From an uncultured Janibacter sp. (GTDB lineage Bacteria > Actinomycetota > Actinomycetes > Actinomycetales > Dermatophilaceae): 6,469 bases of DNA. Both the position numbers and the translations under genes were made by a program. The stretch spans positions 1-6,469 of the forward strand of contig CAMICF010000174.1 in NCBI GenBank assembly GCA_946222495.1, written 5' to 3'. Below, one piece after another: positions 1 through 5,193 of this stretch; the first letter of the stretch is position 1, and every line of letters begins with the position of its first letter. The notes beneath the pieces were generated by a model. The model made no database searches. It was given only the letters and a program-made list of their open reading frames with translations, and was not told the DNA's origin.

Positions 1-1602
1 CGAGTCGCCGATCGACTGGCCCCGGTCGGCGACGCCGCCGATGATCTGCGCGACGGTGGTGATGATCGTCGCGCCACCGGGGCTGCCGGCGGTCATCCAC
101 GGCTTGCCGTCCTTGAGGACGATCGTCGGGGCCATCGAGGAGCGCGGCCGCTTGCCGGGACCGGGGAGGTTCGGGTCGGGCACGCCCTCGGTCGTCGGCG
201 AGAAGTTGAAGTCGGTCAGCTCGTTGTTCAGCAGGTACCCCTGACCGGGCACGACCATCCCACTGCCACCGAACTGCTCGATCGTCAGCGTGTAGGTCAC
301 CGCATCGCCGTTCTTGTCGACGGCCGTCAGCGAGGTCGTGTGCTGGTCCTCGGAGCTCGGCTTCGTCGTCTCCTTCGAGGCCTCGCAGTCGGTGTAGTCC
401 CCGTCCGGCTCACCGAAGGGGACGGGACGGTCCATCGCCTTCGTCTCGTCGAAGAGGCAGGAGCGCTCGTCGGCGTACTCCTGGGACAGCAGCTCCTCCG
501 TCGGCACGTCCGGCACGTCCCCGACCCAGCGGTTGCGGTCGGCGAAGGAGGTGGCGGAGGCCTCGGCGAACCAGTGCGCGGCCTCCTTGTCGTCGAGGTC
601 CTCGGCCTTCGTCCCGGTCCGCTCCTCGTAGGACTCGACGAGGTTGAGGATCTCGCCCACGGCGATCCCACCCGAGCTCGGCGCGGGCATGCCGTACACG
701 TCGAGGCCGCGGTGCTCGCTGTGCACGGGCTCCTTGACGAGGGGTCGGTAGGCCTTTATGTCCTCCTGGGTCATCTCCCCCTTGGGCACGGAGACTCCCG
801 GAGCGGTCTTCGGGTCCCTGGCGGTGTCGACGACGCCCTTGCCGAGGTCGCCGTTGTGCATGGCGGCGGAGCCGTGGGTGCGGAGCTTGCGGTAGGAAGA
901 GGCGAGGTCGGGGTTGCGCTGGACGTCACCGACCGCGACCGGCTCGCCGCCGGGCAGGTAGATGTCGGCCGTCGCCGGGAACTGCTTGAACCGCTCGGCG
1001 TTGTCGACCGTCGCGTCGTGGAAGGGCTCGTCGACGACGAAGCCCTTGCGCGCGATCTTCTCGGCCGGCTTGAGCAGCTGGTTGAGGGACTTGGTCCCGT
1101 AACGGTCAGCGGCCATCTCCCACGTCGAGGGCGTGCCCGGGACGCCCACGGAGAGACCGGAGTTGACCACCGTGTCGAAGTCCATCGGCTCCCCGTCCTC
1201 GCCGATGAAGGTCTTGTCGTGGTACGTCGCCGGCGCGGTCTCGCGGCCGTCGATCGTCTCGACCTTGCCCGACTCCGAGTCGTAGTGGACGAAGAACCCG
1301 CCGCCACCGATCCCGGAGCTGTACGGCTCGACGACGCCGACCGCACCCGCCATGGCGACGGCGGCGTCGGCGGCGTTGCCGCCCTTCTTCAGCACGTCGA
1401 TGCCCACCTGGCTGGCGATCGGGTCGACCGAGGAGACGGCTCCACCTCCCCCGCGCATCACCGGGGTCTTGGGCAGGTCGTGCCCGACGGGCGGTGGGCC
1501 GGCCTCCGCCCGCTCCGGGCTCGCGGTGGCCCCCGAGGTCGCGGCGAGGGTCAGTGCCCCGACGGTGACCGTGCTGACGATGATCGATGTGGCGCGTCGC
1601 AT
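1..1602 (-). CDS. ggt: Gamma-glutamyltransferase precursor (C-terminus cut by window edge)
   Basis: This is a secreted N-terminal-nucleophile hydrolase that transfers or hydrolyses the gamma-glutamyl group of glutathione and related compounds. The first 534 residues are visible. Residues 1-27 look like a Sec signal peptide (MRR, hydrophobic core, possible cleavage after ATA at 27) with no lipobox cysteine. The family region GGNAADAA lies at 75-82. R120 in DGRETAP matches the substrate-binding Arg114 of the E. coli enzyme. The proenzyme self-cleavage site is H421/T422, with T422 of TTSLTAVD as the expected catalytic threonine and start of the small subunit. D464, S488-S489 (RSSMAPTI) and the oxyanion GG at 509-510 (SPGGATIITT) all align with E. 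coli active-site positions. About 113 small-subunit residues are seen against roughly 190 in E. coli, so some 70-80 are off the edge. The segment between D464 and KRP (484-486) is about five residues shorter than in E. coli, so the lid loop may be reduced. An in-frame TAG at 1614-1612 limits the start to ATG 1602 or GTG 1608. Confidence 0.95.
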   Translation of the reverse strand, partial: MRRATSIIVSTVTVGALTLAATSGATASPERAEAGPPPVGHDLPKTPVMRGGGGAVSSVDPIASQVGIDVLKKGGNAADAAVAMAGAVGVVEPYSSGIGGGGFFVHYDSESGKVETIDGRETAPATYHDKTFIGEDGEPMDFDTVVNSGLSVGVPGTPSTWEMAADRYGTKSLNQLLKPAEKIARKGFVVDEPFHDATVDNAERFKQFPATADIYLPGGEPVAVGDVQRNPDLASSYRKLRTHGSAAMHNGDLGKGVVDTARDPKTAPGVSVPKGEMTQEDIKAYRPLVKEPVHSEHRGLDVYGMPAPSSGGIAVGEILNLVESYEERTGTKAEDLDDKEAAHWFAEASATSFADRNRWVGDVPDVPTEELLSQEYADERSCLFDETKAMDRPVPFGEPDGDYTDCEASKETTKPSSEDQHTTSLTAVDKNGDAVTYTLTIEQFGGSGMVVPGQGYLLNNELTDFNFSPTTEGVPDPNLPGPGKRPRSSMAPTIVLKDGKPWMTAGSPGGATIITTVAQIIGGVADRGQSIGDS

Positions 1603-1634
1603 GCGCACACGCTAAGTGTGGTTCGGGTCACCCG
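1603..1634 (-). promoter_or_regulatory. Possible ggt promoter with two short dyads
   Basis: The 62-base gap between dapF and ggt has no clear Shine-Dalgarno sequence next to the ggt start. On the minus strand TAGCGT (1614-1609) fits the loose actinobacterial -10 pattern TANNNT. It would place transcription initiation almost at the ATG, as in leaderless mRNAs. No good -35 box is seen at 17-18 bases. Two short inverted repeats overlap the area: CACAC-N5-GTGTG (1606-1620) and CGGGT-C-ACCCG (1624-1634). Both are short enough to arise by chance in GC-rich DNA. Read-through from dapF is the alternative. Confidence 0.25.
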
Positions 1635-1664
1635 CATCTCGAGAGGCGCAGGCGTCCGGGATGT

Positions 1665-2534
1665 TCACACGAGGGTCGTCGTCCCGTCGGCCACGAGGGC
1701 CGCCGGTCCTGCGAGCTCGACCTCTCGGCCGGGCAGGAGGCGCACCCGGAGGGTGCCGCCGGGCACCTCGACCGTGACCGAGCCCGGGGCGTCCACGTCG
1801 CCGGACCAGAAGGCCAGGCCGATCGCGGCGGCGCACACGCCGGTGCCGCAGGAGCGGGTCTCCCCGACGCCACGCTCGTGGACGCGCATGGAGATGTGGC
1901 CCGGCCCGAGAACCCGGACGAACTCGACGTTGCTGCCCTCCGGCGGTTCGGGGTTGACCACCGGGGGCCGACGCAGGCGGATGCCGTTGAGCGAGACGTT
2001 TTCCGGGAGCGCGACGACCGTGTGCGGGTTGCCGAGGTCCAGGGACAGCGCCGAGTAGGGCTCGGTGATGTCCTCCGCCTCCTCGACGTGGACGAGGGCG
2101 TCGAAGCCGTCGGCGTGGGCCCGTGCCTCGTCGAGGAAGCCCCATGACCCCATGTGGGTGACGACGTGGTCGCCCTCGAATCGCATGCGGCGCAGCCCGG
2201 CCCGCGTGGCGAGGGTGAACTCCTCACCGACGAGACCCTCGCGCCGCAGCCAGCTCGCGATGACGCGCGTGCCGTTGCCGCACATCTGCGCCGTGGAGCC
2301 GTCCGCGTTGCGGTAGTCCATGAACCACTCCGCGTCACCGGCGAGGGCGCGGACCGACTCCTCCTGCGCGGCCGCGGTCCGCACGATCCGGATCACCCCG
2401 TCGCCGCCGATGCCGGCCTGGCGGTTCGCGAGGAGCGCCACCTGCTCGGGGGTGAGGTCGAGGGAGCCGTCGAGGTCCGGCAGGAGGACGAAGTCGTTCT
2501 CCGTGCCGTGTCCCTTGGTGAAGCGCAGGTTCAT
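1665..2534 (-). CDS. dapF: Diaminopimelate epimerase
   Basis: This cytoplasmic, cofactor-independent racemase converts LL-diaminopimelate to the meso form, the precursor of lysine and of meso-DAP-type peptidoglycan. The protein is 289 residues, normal for the family. Both catalytic cysteines are present: C85 in AQMCGNGTR and C229 in ETRSCGTGVCAAA. Other family features are the N-terminal FTKGHGTENDFV (5-16), GIGGDGVI (41-48), DYRNADGS (73-80), and DLGNPH (166-171) of the second pseudo-symmetric half. The start chosen is ATG 2534 because its ATGA overlaps the miaA stop codon, the usual sign of translational coupling. An ATG three codons upstream (2543) is possible, and neither has a strong ribosome binding site. 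The open frame continues a further 98 codons upstream, but that part lies inside miaA and is not coding. Stop is TGA at 1667-1665, 62 bases before ggt, with no clear terminator between them. Confidence 0.96.
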   Translation of the reverse strand: MNLRFTKGHGTENDFVLLPDLDGSLDLTPEQVALLANRQAGIGGDGVIRIVRTAAAQEESVRALAGDAEWFMDYRNADGSTAQMCGNGTRVIASWLRREGLVGEEFTLATRAGLRRMRFEGDHVVTHMGSWGFLDEARAHADGFDALVHVEEAEDITEPYSALSLDLGNPHTVVALPENVSLNGIRLRRPPVVNPEPPEGSNVEFVRVLGPGHISMRVHERGVGETRSCGTGVCAAAIGLAFWSGDVDAPGSVTVEVPGGTLRVRLLPGREVELAGPAALVADGTTTLV

Positions 2535-3475
2535 GGGGTCCATTCTGACGGATCGTGGCGCGGCGGACGACGGGCGAGCCCGGTGGCCGCCTCCCGCAGT
2601 CCCGGGGCCCCGGCACGGAGCCACTCGACGCGGTGGTCGGGGCGGAGCCAGGACTCCTGCCTTCGGGCGTACCGACGGGTGGCCTGCGCGGTGCGGGCGA
2701 TGGCCTCCTCGCGGCCGATCTCGCCGTCGAGCTGGGCGAGCGCCTGGGCGTAGCCGATGGCTCGGGACGCGGTGCGGCCGTGGCGCAGGCCGACCGCGTC
2801 GAGGGCGGCCACCTCCTCGAGCAGCCCGTCCTCCCACATCGCCCGGGTGCGGCGCTCGATCCGCTCGTCCAGCGCGTCCCGGTCGTCGTGCAGCCCGATG
2901 ACGAGGGAAGGGCGCCGGTAGCGCTTCGTGGGAGCGGTCGCGGAGAAGGGCCGTCCGGTGATCTCGATGACCTCGAGGGCCCGGATGATCCGGCGGATGT
3001 TGTTGGGCTCGATCGCCTCCGCCGCAGCCGGATCCGCGACGGCCAGCCGTTGACGCAGGGCGGCGGGGCCCCCTTCGCCCTCCGCCTCGGCCTCGAGGCC
3101 CGCGCGGACGGCCGGGTCGGTCGGCGGGATGTCGAGATGGTCGAGCGCTGCCCGCACGTACAGACCGGACCCACCGGCGAGGACGGGCACCCTTCCGCGA
3201 GAACGGATGTCGACGATCGTCGCCTCTGCGCGCGCCTGGAAGTCGGCCAGCGTCGCCTCGTCGGTGACCTCGAGGACATCGAGGAGGTGGTGGGCGATCC
3301 CCCGACGCCGGTCCACCGGGAGTTTGTTCGTCCCGATGTCCATGCCGCGGTAGAGCTGCATGGCATCGGCGTTGACGACCTCTCCCCCGAGGGTCTCGGC
3401 GAGGTCGAGCGCGAGGTCGGACTTGCCGGTGGCCGTCGCCCCGACCACCGCGATGACCTCCGGCGCGGAGCTCAC
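2531..3475 (-). CDS. miaA: tRNA dimethylallyltransferase
   Basis: MiaA transfers the dimethylallyl group from dimethylallyl diphosphate to N6 of adenine 37 in tRNAs that read UNN codons, making i6A. MiaB then methylthiolates that base. The protein is 314 residues, the usual size. A Walker-type P-loop GATATGKS is at 12-19. D37 in NADAMQLYRGMDIGT (35-49) is the expected catalytic aspartate. GGSGLY (101-106) has Ser where many homologues have Thr. The segment PNNIRRIIRALEV and the C-terminal RRYARRQESWLR are typical of the family. The start is a GTG at 3475-3473 whose GTGA overlaps the def stop. No in-frame ATG lies closer to the P-loop on its upstream side, and the upstream reading frame is inside def. 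An AGGAG abuts this start with no spacer, so initiation probably depends on ribosomes finishing def. The stop overlaps the dapF start as ATGA. Confidence 0.95.
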   Translation of the reverse strand: MSSAPEVIAVVGATATGKSDLALDLAETLGGEVVNADAMQLYRGMDIGTNKLPVDRRRGIAHHLLDVLEVTDEATLADFQARAEATIVDIRSRGRVPVLAGGSGLYVRAALDHLDIPPTDPAVRAGLEAEAEGEGGPAALRQRLAVADPAAAEAIEPNNIRRIIRALEVIEITGRPFSATAPTKRYRRPSLVIGLHDDRDALDERIERRTRAMWEDGLLEEVAALDAVGLRHGRTASRAIGYAQALAQLDGEIGREEAIARTAQATRRYARRQESWLRPDHRVEWLRAGAPGLREAATGLARRPPRHDPSEWTP

Positions 3476-4068
3476 TCCTCGTCGGCGTCCGGGTCGTCGT
3501 GACCGAAGGGGTCGGGGCCCTCCCCCGGCATCCACGTCAGGCCGGGCACGCCCCAGCCCTCGGCCTTGATCGCCTTCTTCGCCTTCTTCTTCCACCGGTC
3601 GTTGAGCCGGTCGACGTAGAGGAAGCCGTTGAGGTGGTCGTACTCGTGCTGCATGCAGCGCGCGAACCATCCCGTGGCGGAGAAGGCGAGCTCGTTGCCG
3701 TCCCAGTCGTACCCGGTCACCTCGGCCCGCTCCCCACGACGCAGGGGGAAGGAGTAGCCGGGGACGGACAGGCAGCCCTCGGACTCGTGGTCGCGGTCCG
3801 GCTCGCCGACGGCCGGCTTGATCGCCTTGACGAAGGGGTTGATCACGTGGCCGAGCGTCGGGACACCGTCGTCGTTGGCCATGCTCCAGGTGAAGAGCCG
3901 CAGGCCCACCCCGATCTGGGGGGCCGCGAGGCCGACGCCGTGCGCGGCCTCCTGGGTGGCGTACATGTCCTCGATGAGGGTCCGCAGCGAGGCGTCGTAC
4001 TCGGTGATCGGCGCGGCGCGGGTGTGCAGGACCGGCTCACCGTGGATGGTGATCGGGTGGATGGTCAT
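3472..4068 (-). CDS. def: Peptide deformylase
   Basis: This cytoplasmic metalloenzyme removes the N-formyl group from nascent proteins before methionine aminopeptidase acts. The protein is 198 residues from ATG 4068. All three metal-site motifs are intact: motif 1 GVGLAAPQ at 44-51, motif 2 EGCLS with ligand C99, and motif 3 QHEYDH with ligands H141 and H145 and catalytic E142. The C-terminus continues past the core with a lysine-rich stretch (RWKKKAKKAIK, 158-168), a Trp/Gly/Pro segment, and an acidic end (DPFGHDDPDADEE). A GTG at 4086 would add six residues. The ATG is preferred because the family core begins right after it (TIHPITIHGEPVLH). Neither start has a strong ribosome binding site. 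The gene lies 111 bases downstream of yceI, beyond a hairpin, so it may have its own promoter, which I could not identify. Its stop overlaps the miaA start. Confidence 0.95.
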   Translation of the reverse strand: MTIHPITIHGEPVLHTRAAPITEYDASLRTLIEDMYATQEAAHGVGLAAPQIGVGLRLFTWSMANDDGVPTLGHVINPFVKAIKPAVGEPDRDHESEGCLSVPGYSFPLRRGERAEVTGYDWDGNELAFSATGWFARCMQHEYDHLNGFLYVDRLNDRWKKKAKKAIKAEGWGVPGLTWMPGEGPDPFGHDDPDADEE

Positions 4069-4105
4069 GGCCGCATCATTCCGCACGTCGAGGACAAGAC
4101 GAAGC

Positions 4106-4133
4106 CGGGGCCGGCTCAGGGGTACCGGCCCCG
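4106..4133 (-). terminator. Hairpin downstream of yceI, probable terminator
   Basis: There is a perfect 9-bp GC-rich inverted repeat (4106-4114 pairing with 4125-4133) with a 10-base loop. Read on the minus strand it lies 46 bases after the yceI stop and is followed by a pyrimidine-rich, moderately T-rich stretch (GCTTCGTCTTGTCC). This suggests at least partial termination of yceI before def. The T tract is weak, so attenuation or mRNA protection are alternatives. Confidence 0.5.
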
Positions 4134-4153
4134 ACTCCGCGGGGGTTTCCGTG

Positions 4154-4168
4154 CCGGCCGTGGGCCGG
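4154..4168. repeat. Second small stem-loop in the yceI-def gap
   Basis: A perfect 6-bp inverted repeat (CCGGCC-GTG-GGCCGG) starts 11 bases downstream of the yceI stop. It has no T tract on either strand. It may act with the larger hairpin at 4106-4133 as a tandem 3'-end structure, or may be a chance product of GC richness. Confidence 0.3.
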
Positions 4169-4179
4169 TCGGAAGTCTG

Positions 4180-4728
4180 TCAGGCCTGCTTGATGGCCGA
4201 GATCTCGAGGTTGAGCGTGATCTTCTTCGAGACGAGGACGCCGCCGGTCTCGAGGGCCGCGTTCCACGACAGGCCCCAGTCCTCACGCTCGACCGTGGTG
4301 CTGGCGGTGAAGCCGGCGCGCACGTTGCCGAAGGGGTCCTGGGCGGTGCCGTCGTACTCCGCCTCGAGGGTGACCGGCTTGGTGACGCCCATGAGGGTCA
4401 GGTCGCCGGTGAGCTCGAAAGTGGTGCCCGAGACGTTGGAGACGCCGGTGGAGACGAAGGTGATCTCCGGGTTGTTGTCGACGTCGAAGAAGTCGGCGGA
4501 CTTGAGGTGGCCGTCGCGGTCGGCGCTGCCGGTGTCGACGGAGGCCGTCTTCATCGTGGCGGCGGCGGTGGAGGCGGCGAGGTCGTCGGCGACGGTGATC
4601 GTGCCCTCGAGGTCGCGGAAGTAGCCGCGGACCTTGGTGACCATCGCGTGGCGGGCGACGAAGCCCACCTCGGTGTGGCTGGGGTCGATGACGTAGGTGC
4701 CGGCGGCGAGGGTGCTGAGGTCGGTCAT
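4180..4728 (-). CDS. YceI-family lipid/polyisoprenoid-binding protein
   Basis: YceI-family proteins form a lipocalin-like beta-barrel that holds a long polyisoprenoid chain. Their cellular roles are mostly unclear, though several are induced by stress. This copy is 182 residues, a full family length. Visible landmarks are the start of the barrel GTYVIDPSHTEVGFVARHAMVTKVRG (10-35, quoted only as position anchors at Y12, D15, H18, F23, H27 and R34), a central HLKSADFFDVDNNPEITF (74-91), DLTLMGVTKPV (109-119), and a C-terminal EDWGLSWNAALE (149-160). There is no signal peptide, so unlike E. coli YceI it should be cytoplasmic. The start ATG 4728 is set by a strong AAGGAG six bases upstream. A longer frame to 4812 would run back through the promoter and operator and begins with non-homologous sequence, so it was not used. 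The gene is monocistronic or loosely followed by def, and diverges from the small gene at 4919. The exact ligand cannot be told from sequence. Confidence 0.93.
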   Translation of the reverse strand: MTDLSTLAAGTYVIDPSHTEVGFVARHAMVTKVRGYFRDLEGTITVADDLAASTAAATMKTASVDTGSADRDGHLKSADFFDVDNNPEITFVSTGVSNVSGTTFELTGDLTLMGVTKPVTLEAEYDGTAQDPFGNVRAGFTASTTVEREDWGLSWNAALETGGVLVSKKITLNLEISAIKQA

Positions 4729-4734
4729 GGAGGG

Positions 4735-4740
4735 CTCCTT
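4735..4740 (-). promoter_or_regulatory. Ribosome binding site of yceI
   Basis: AAGGAG on the minus strand lies six bases before ATG 4728. It is the strongest ribosome binding site on this strand in the window and decides the yceI start. Its sequence and spacing are the same as for the divergent small gene. Confidence 0.85.
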
Positions 4741-4778
4741 GGGTGGTTGCACGGGGGGTGGTGCTCGGTACGTGACCA

Positions 4779-4808
4779 ACGATAGGGGACGTTTGGTTGA
4801 AGTGTCAA
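4779..4808 (-). promoter_or_regulatory. Sigma-70-type promoter of yceI
   Basis: On the minus strand a consensus -35 TTGACA (4808-4803) is followed after 18 bases by TATCGT (4784-4779), which fits TANNNT. Transcription would begin near 4772, giving a leader of about 45 bases that ends in the AAGGAG site. A perfect TTGACA is uncommon in GC-rich actinobacterial DNA, so this should be a strong promoter when not repressed. Confidence 0.65.
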
Positions 4809-4811
4809 CCA
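4794..4811. promoter_or_regulatory. Palindromic operator over the yceI -35 box
   Basis: TGGTTGA-N4-TCAACCA is a perfect inverted repeat with 7-base arms and a 4-base centre. It fully covers the TTGACA -35 box of the yceI promoter. A bound dimeric repressor would block RNA polymerase there. The size and spacing are like those of many MarR- or TetR-type operators. No regulator gene is in the window, so the protein is unknown. Confidence 0.55.
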
Positions 4812-4863
4812 TCTATCGGAAGTGAATACCCCCGGCCAGCGGTTGATGGAGGGCCCGGGACGT

Positions 4864-4887
4864 GTTTGAGTGGAAGCGCGCCCGTAC
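4864..4887 (+). promoter_or_regulatory. Possible stress-sigma promoter of the small antitoxin-like gene
   Basis: GTTT (4864-4867), 14 bases, then CCGTAC (4882-4887) partly matches the actinobacterial SigB/SigF type consensus (GTTT, 14-17 bases, GGGTAC/T): the -35 is exact and four of six -10 bases agree. Transcription would start near 4894, giving a leader of about 25 bases containing the ribosome binding site. No good TTGACA/TANNNT promoter was seen for this gene. The call is tentative because the first two -10 bases are C instead of G. Confidence 0.35.
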
Positions 4888-4906
4888 CGGGCACACCCGA
4901 CAACAG

Positions 4907-4912
4907 AAGGAG
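4907..4912 (+). promoter_or_regulatory. Ribosome binding site of the small gene
   Basis: AAGGAG lies six bases before ATG 4919 and decides the start. In-frame starts further upstream would place this site inside the coding sequence. Confidence 0.85.
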
Positions 4913-4918
4913 ACGACC

Positions 4919-5098
4919 ATGGGTCTCGACGATCTGAAGGGCAAGGCCACCGACGCGGTGGGCGACAACAGCGACAAGGTCGACCAGGGCGTCGACAAGG
5001 CTGGCGAGTTCGCCGAGAGCAAGGGCGCGAACCAGGAGCACGTCGAGAAGGGCACCGACGCGGCCAAGGACAAGCTCGGCGGCCTCGGCGGGAACTGA
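4919..5098 (+). CDS. Small Rv0909/MT0933 antitoxin-like (or CsbD-like) protein
   Basis: This is a 59-residue, very hydrophilic and probably helical protein. It has eight Lys but no Arg, Cys, Trp or Tyr and a single Phe (F31), which is unusual in so GC-rich a genome. The start MGLDDLKGKATDAVG and the spacing of the DKVDQGVDKAGEF segment resemble the short mycobacterial Rv0909/MT0933 antitoxin-like family. CsbD-type stress proteins are a second possibility. A weak internal duplication is visible: KVDQGVDKA (20-28) and HVEKGTDAA (41-49) share the pattern xVxxGxDxA. The end is glycine-rich (GGLGGN). No toxin-like gene, and in particular no SRPBCC-type partner like Rv0910, adjoins it. The strong ribosome binding site, own candidate promoter and terminator mark it as a single-gene unit, probably abundantly expressed. 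Family assignment was made by eye. The antitoxin function is not supported by the context here. Confidence 0.85.
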   Translation: MGLDDLKGKATDAVGDNSDKVDQGVDKAGEFAESKGANQEHVEKGTDAAKDKLGGLGGN

Positions 5099-5112
5099 GT
5101 CTCCCCCAGCCG

Positions 5113-5159
5113 CACGAAGGGGGTGGGTCACCGTGACGGTGACCCACCCCCTTCTCGTG
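5113..5159. terminator. Bidirectional terminator hairpin between the small gene and miaB
   Basis: A perfect 17-bp inverted repeat (5116-5132 with 5138-5154) encloses a 5-base loop GTGAC. The stem extends outward by CAC/GTG (5113-5115 with 5157-5159) after a 2-base bulge. It starts 15-18 bases after the small gene's stop and lies about 35-40 bases past the miaB stop on the other strand, so it serves both converging genes. Neither side has a long T run, which is common for actinobacterial terminators. Confidence 0.85.
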
Positions 5160-5193
5160 TGCTCGGGCTCTCCTGTGCTCTGGGCCCGGGCGC

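Noticed and set aside
340..2058. Long plus-strand open frame of 572 codons opposite ggt and dapF
   Set aside because: It is antisense to two well-supported genes, runs across both, is rich in Arg, Gly, Val and Leu without recognisable motifs, and has no ribosome binding site. It is a product of high GC content.
2535..2837. N-terminal extension of dapF by about 100 residues
   Set aside because: The added sequence is Arg/Pro/Gly-rich, lies inside miaA in another frame, and precedes the normal DapF N-terminus. The ATGA overlap gives a better start.
3476..3670. Longer miaA start about 65 codons upstream
   Set aside because: The extension overlaps the 3' end of def, is Arg/Pro-rich, and is not part of the MiaA family. 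The GTG at the GTGA overlap gives a normal-length protein.
3499..4785. Plus-strand open frame of 428 codons opposite def and yceI
   Set aside because: It has low-complexity Gly/Val/Asp-rich translation, lies antisense to two genes with complete motifs, and contains no domain I recognise.
4729..4812. Upstream start adding 28 residues to YceI
   Set aside because: It would begin inside the palindrome, before the predicted transcription start, and lacks the AAGGAG site that precedes ATG 4728.
4826..4831. GGGTAT on the minus strand as a SigF-type -10 for yceI
   Set aside because: No GTTT-like -35 is present 14-17 bases upstream, and the TTGACA/TATCGT pair nearer the gene is a better promoter.
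4862..4918. Upstream start adding 19 residues to the small protein
   Set aside because: The AAGGAG site would fall inside the coding sequence, and the added residues do not fit the family N-terminus beginning MGL.
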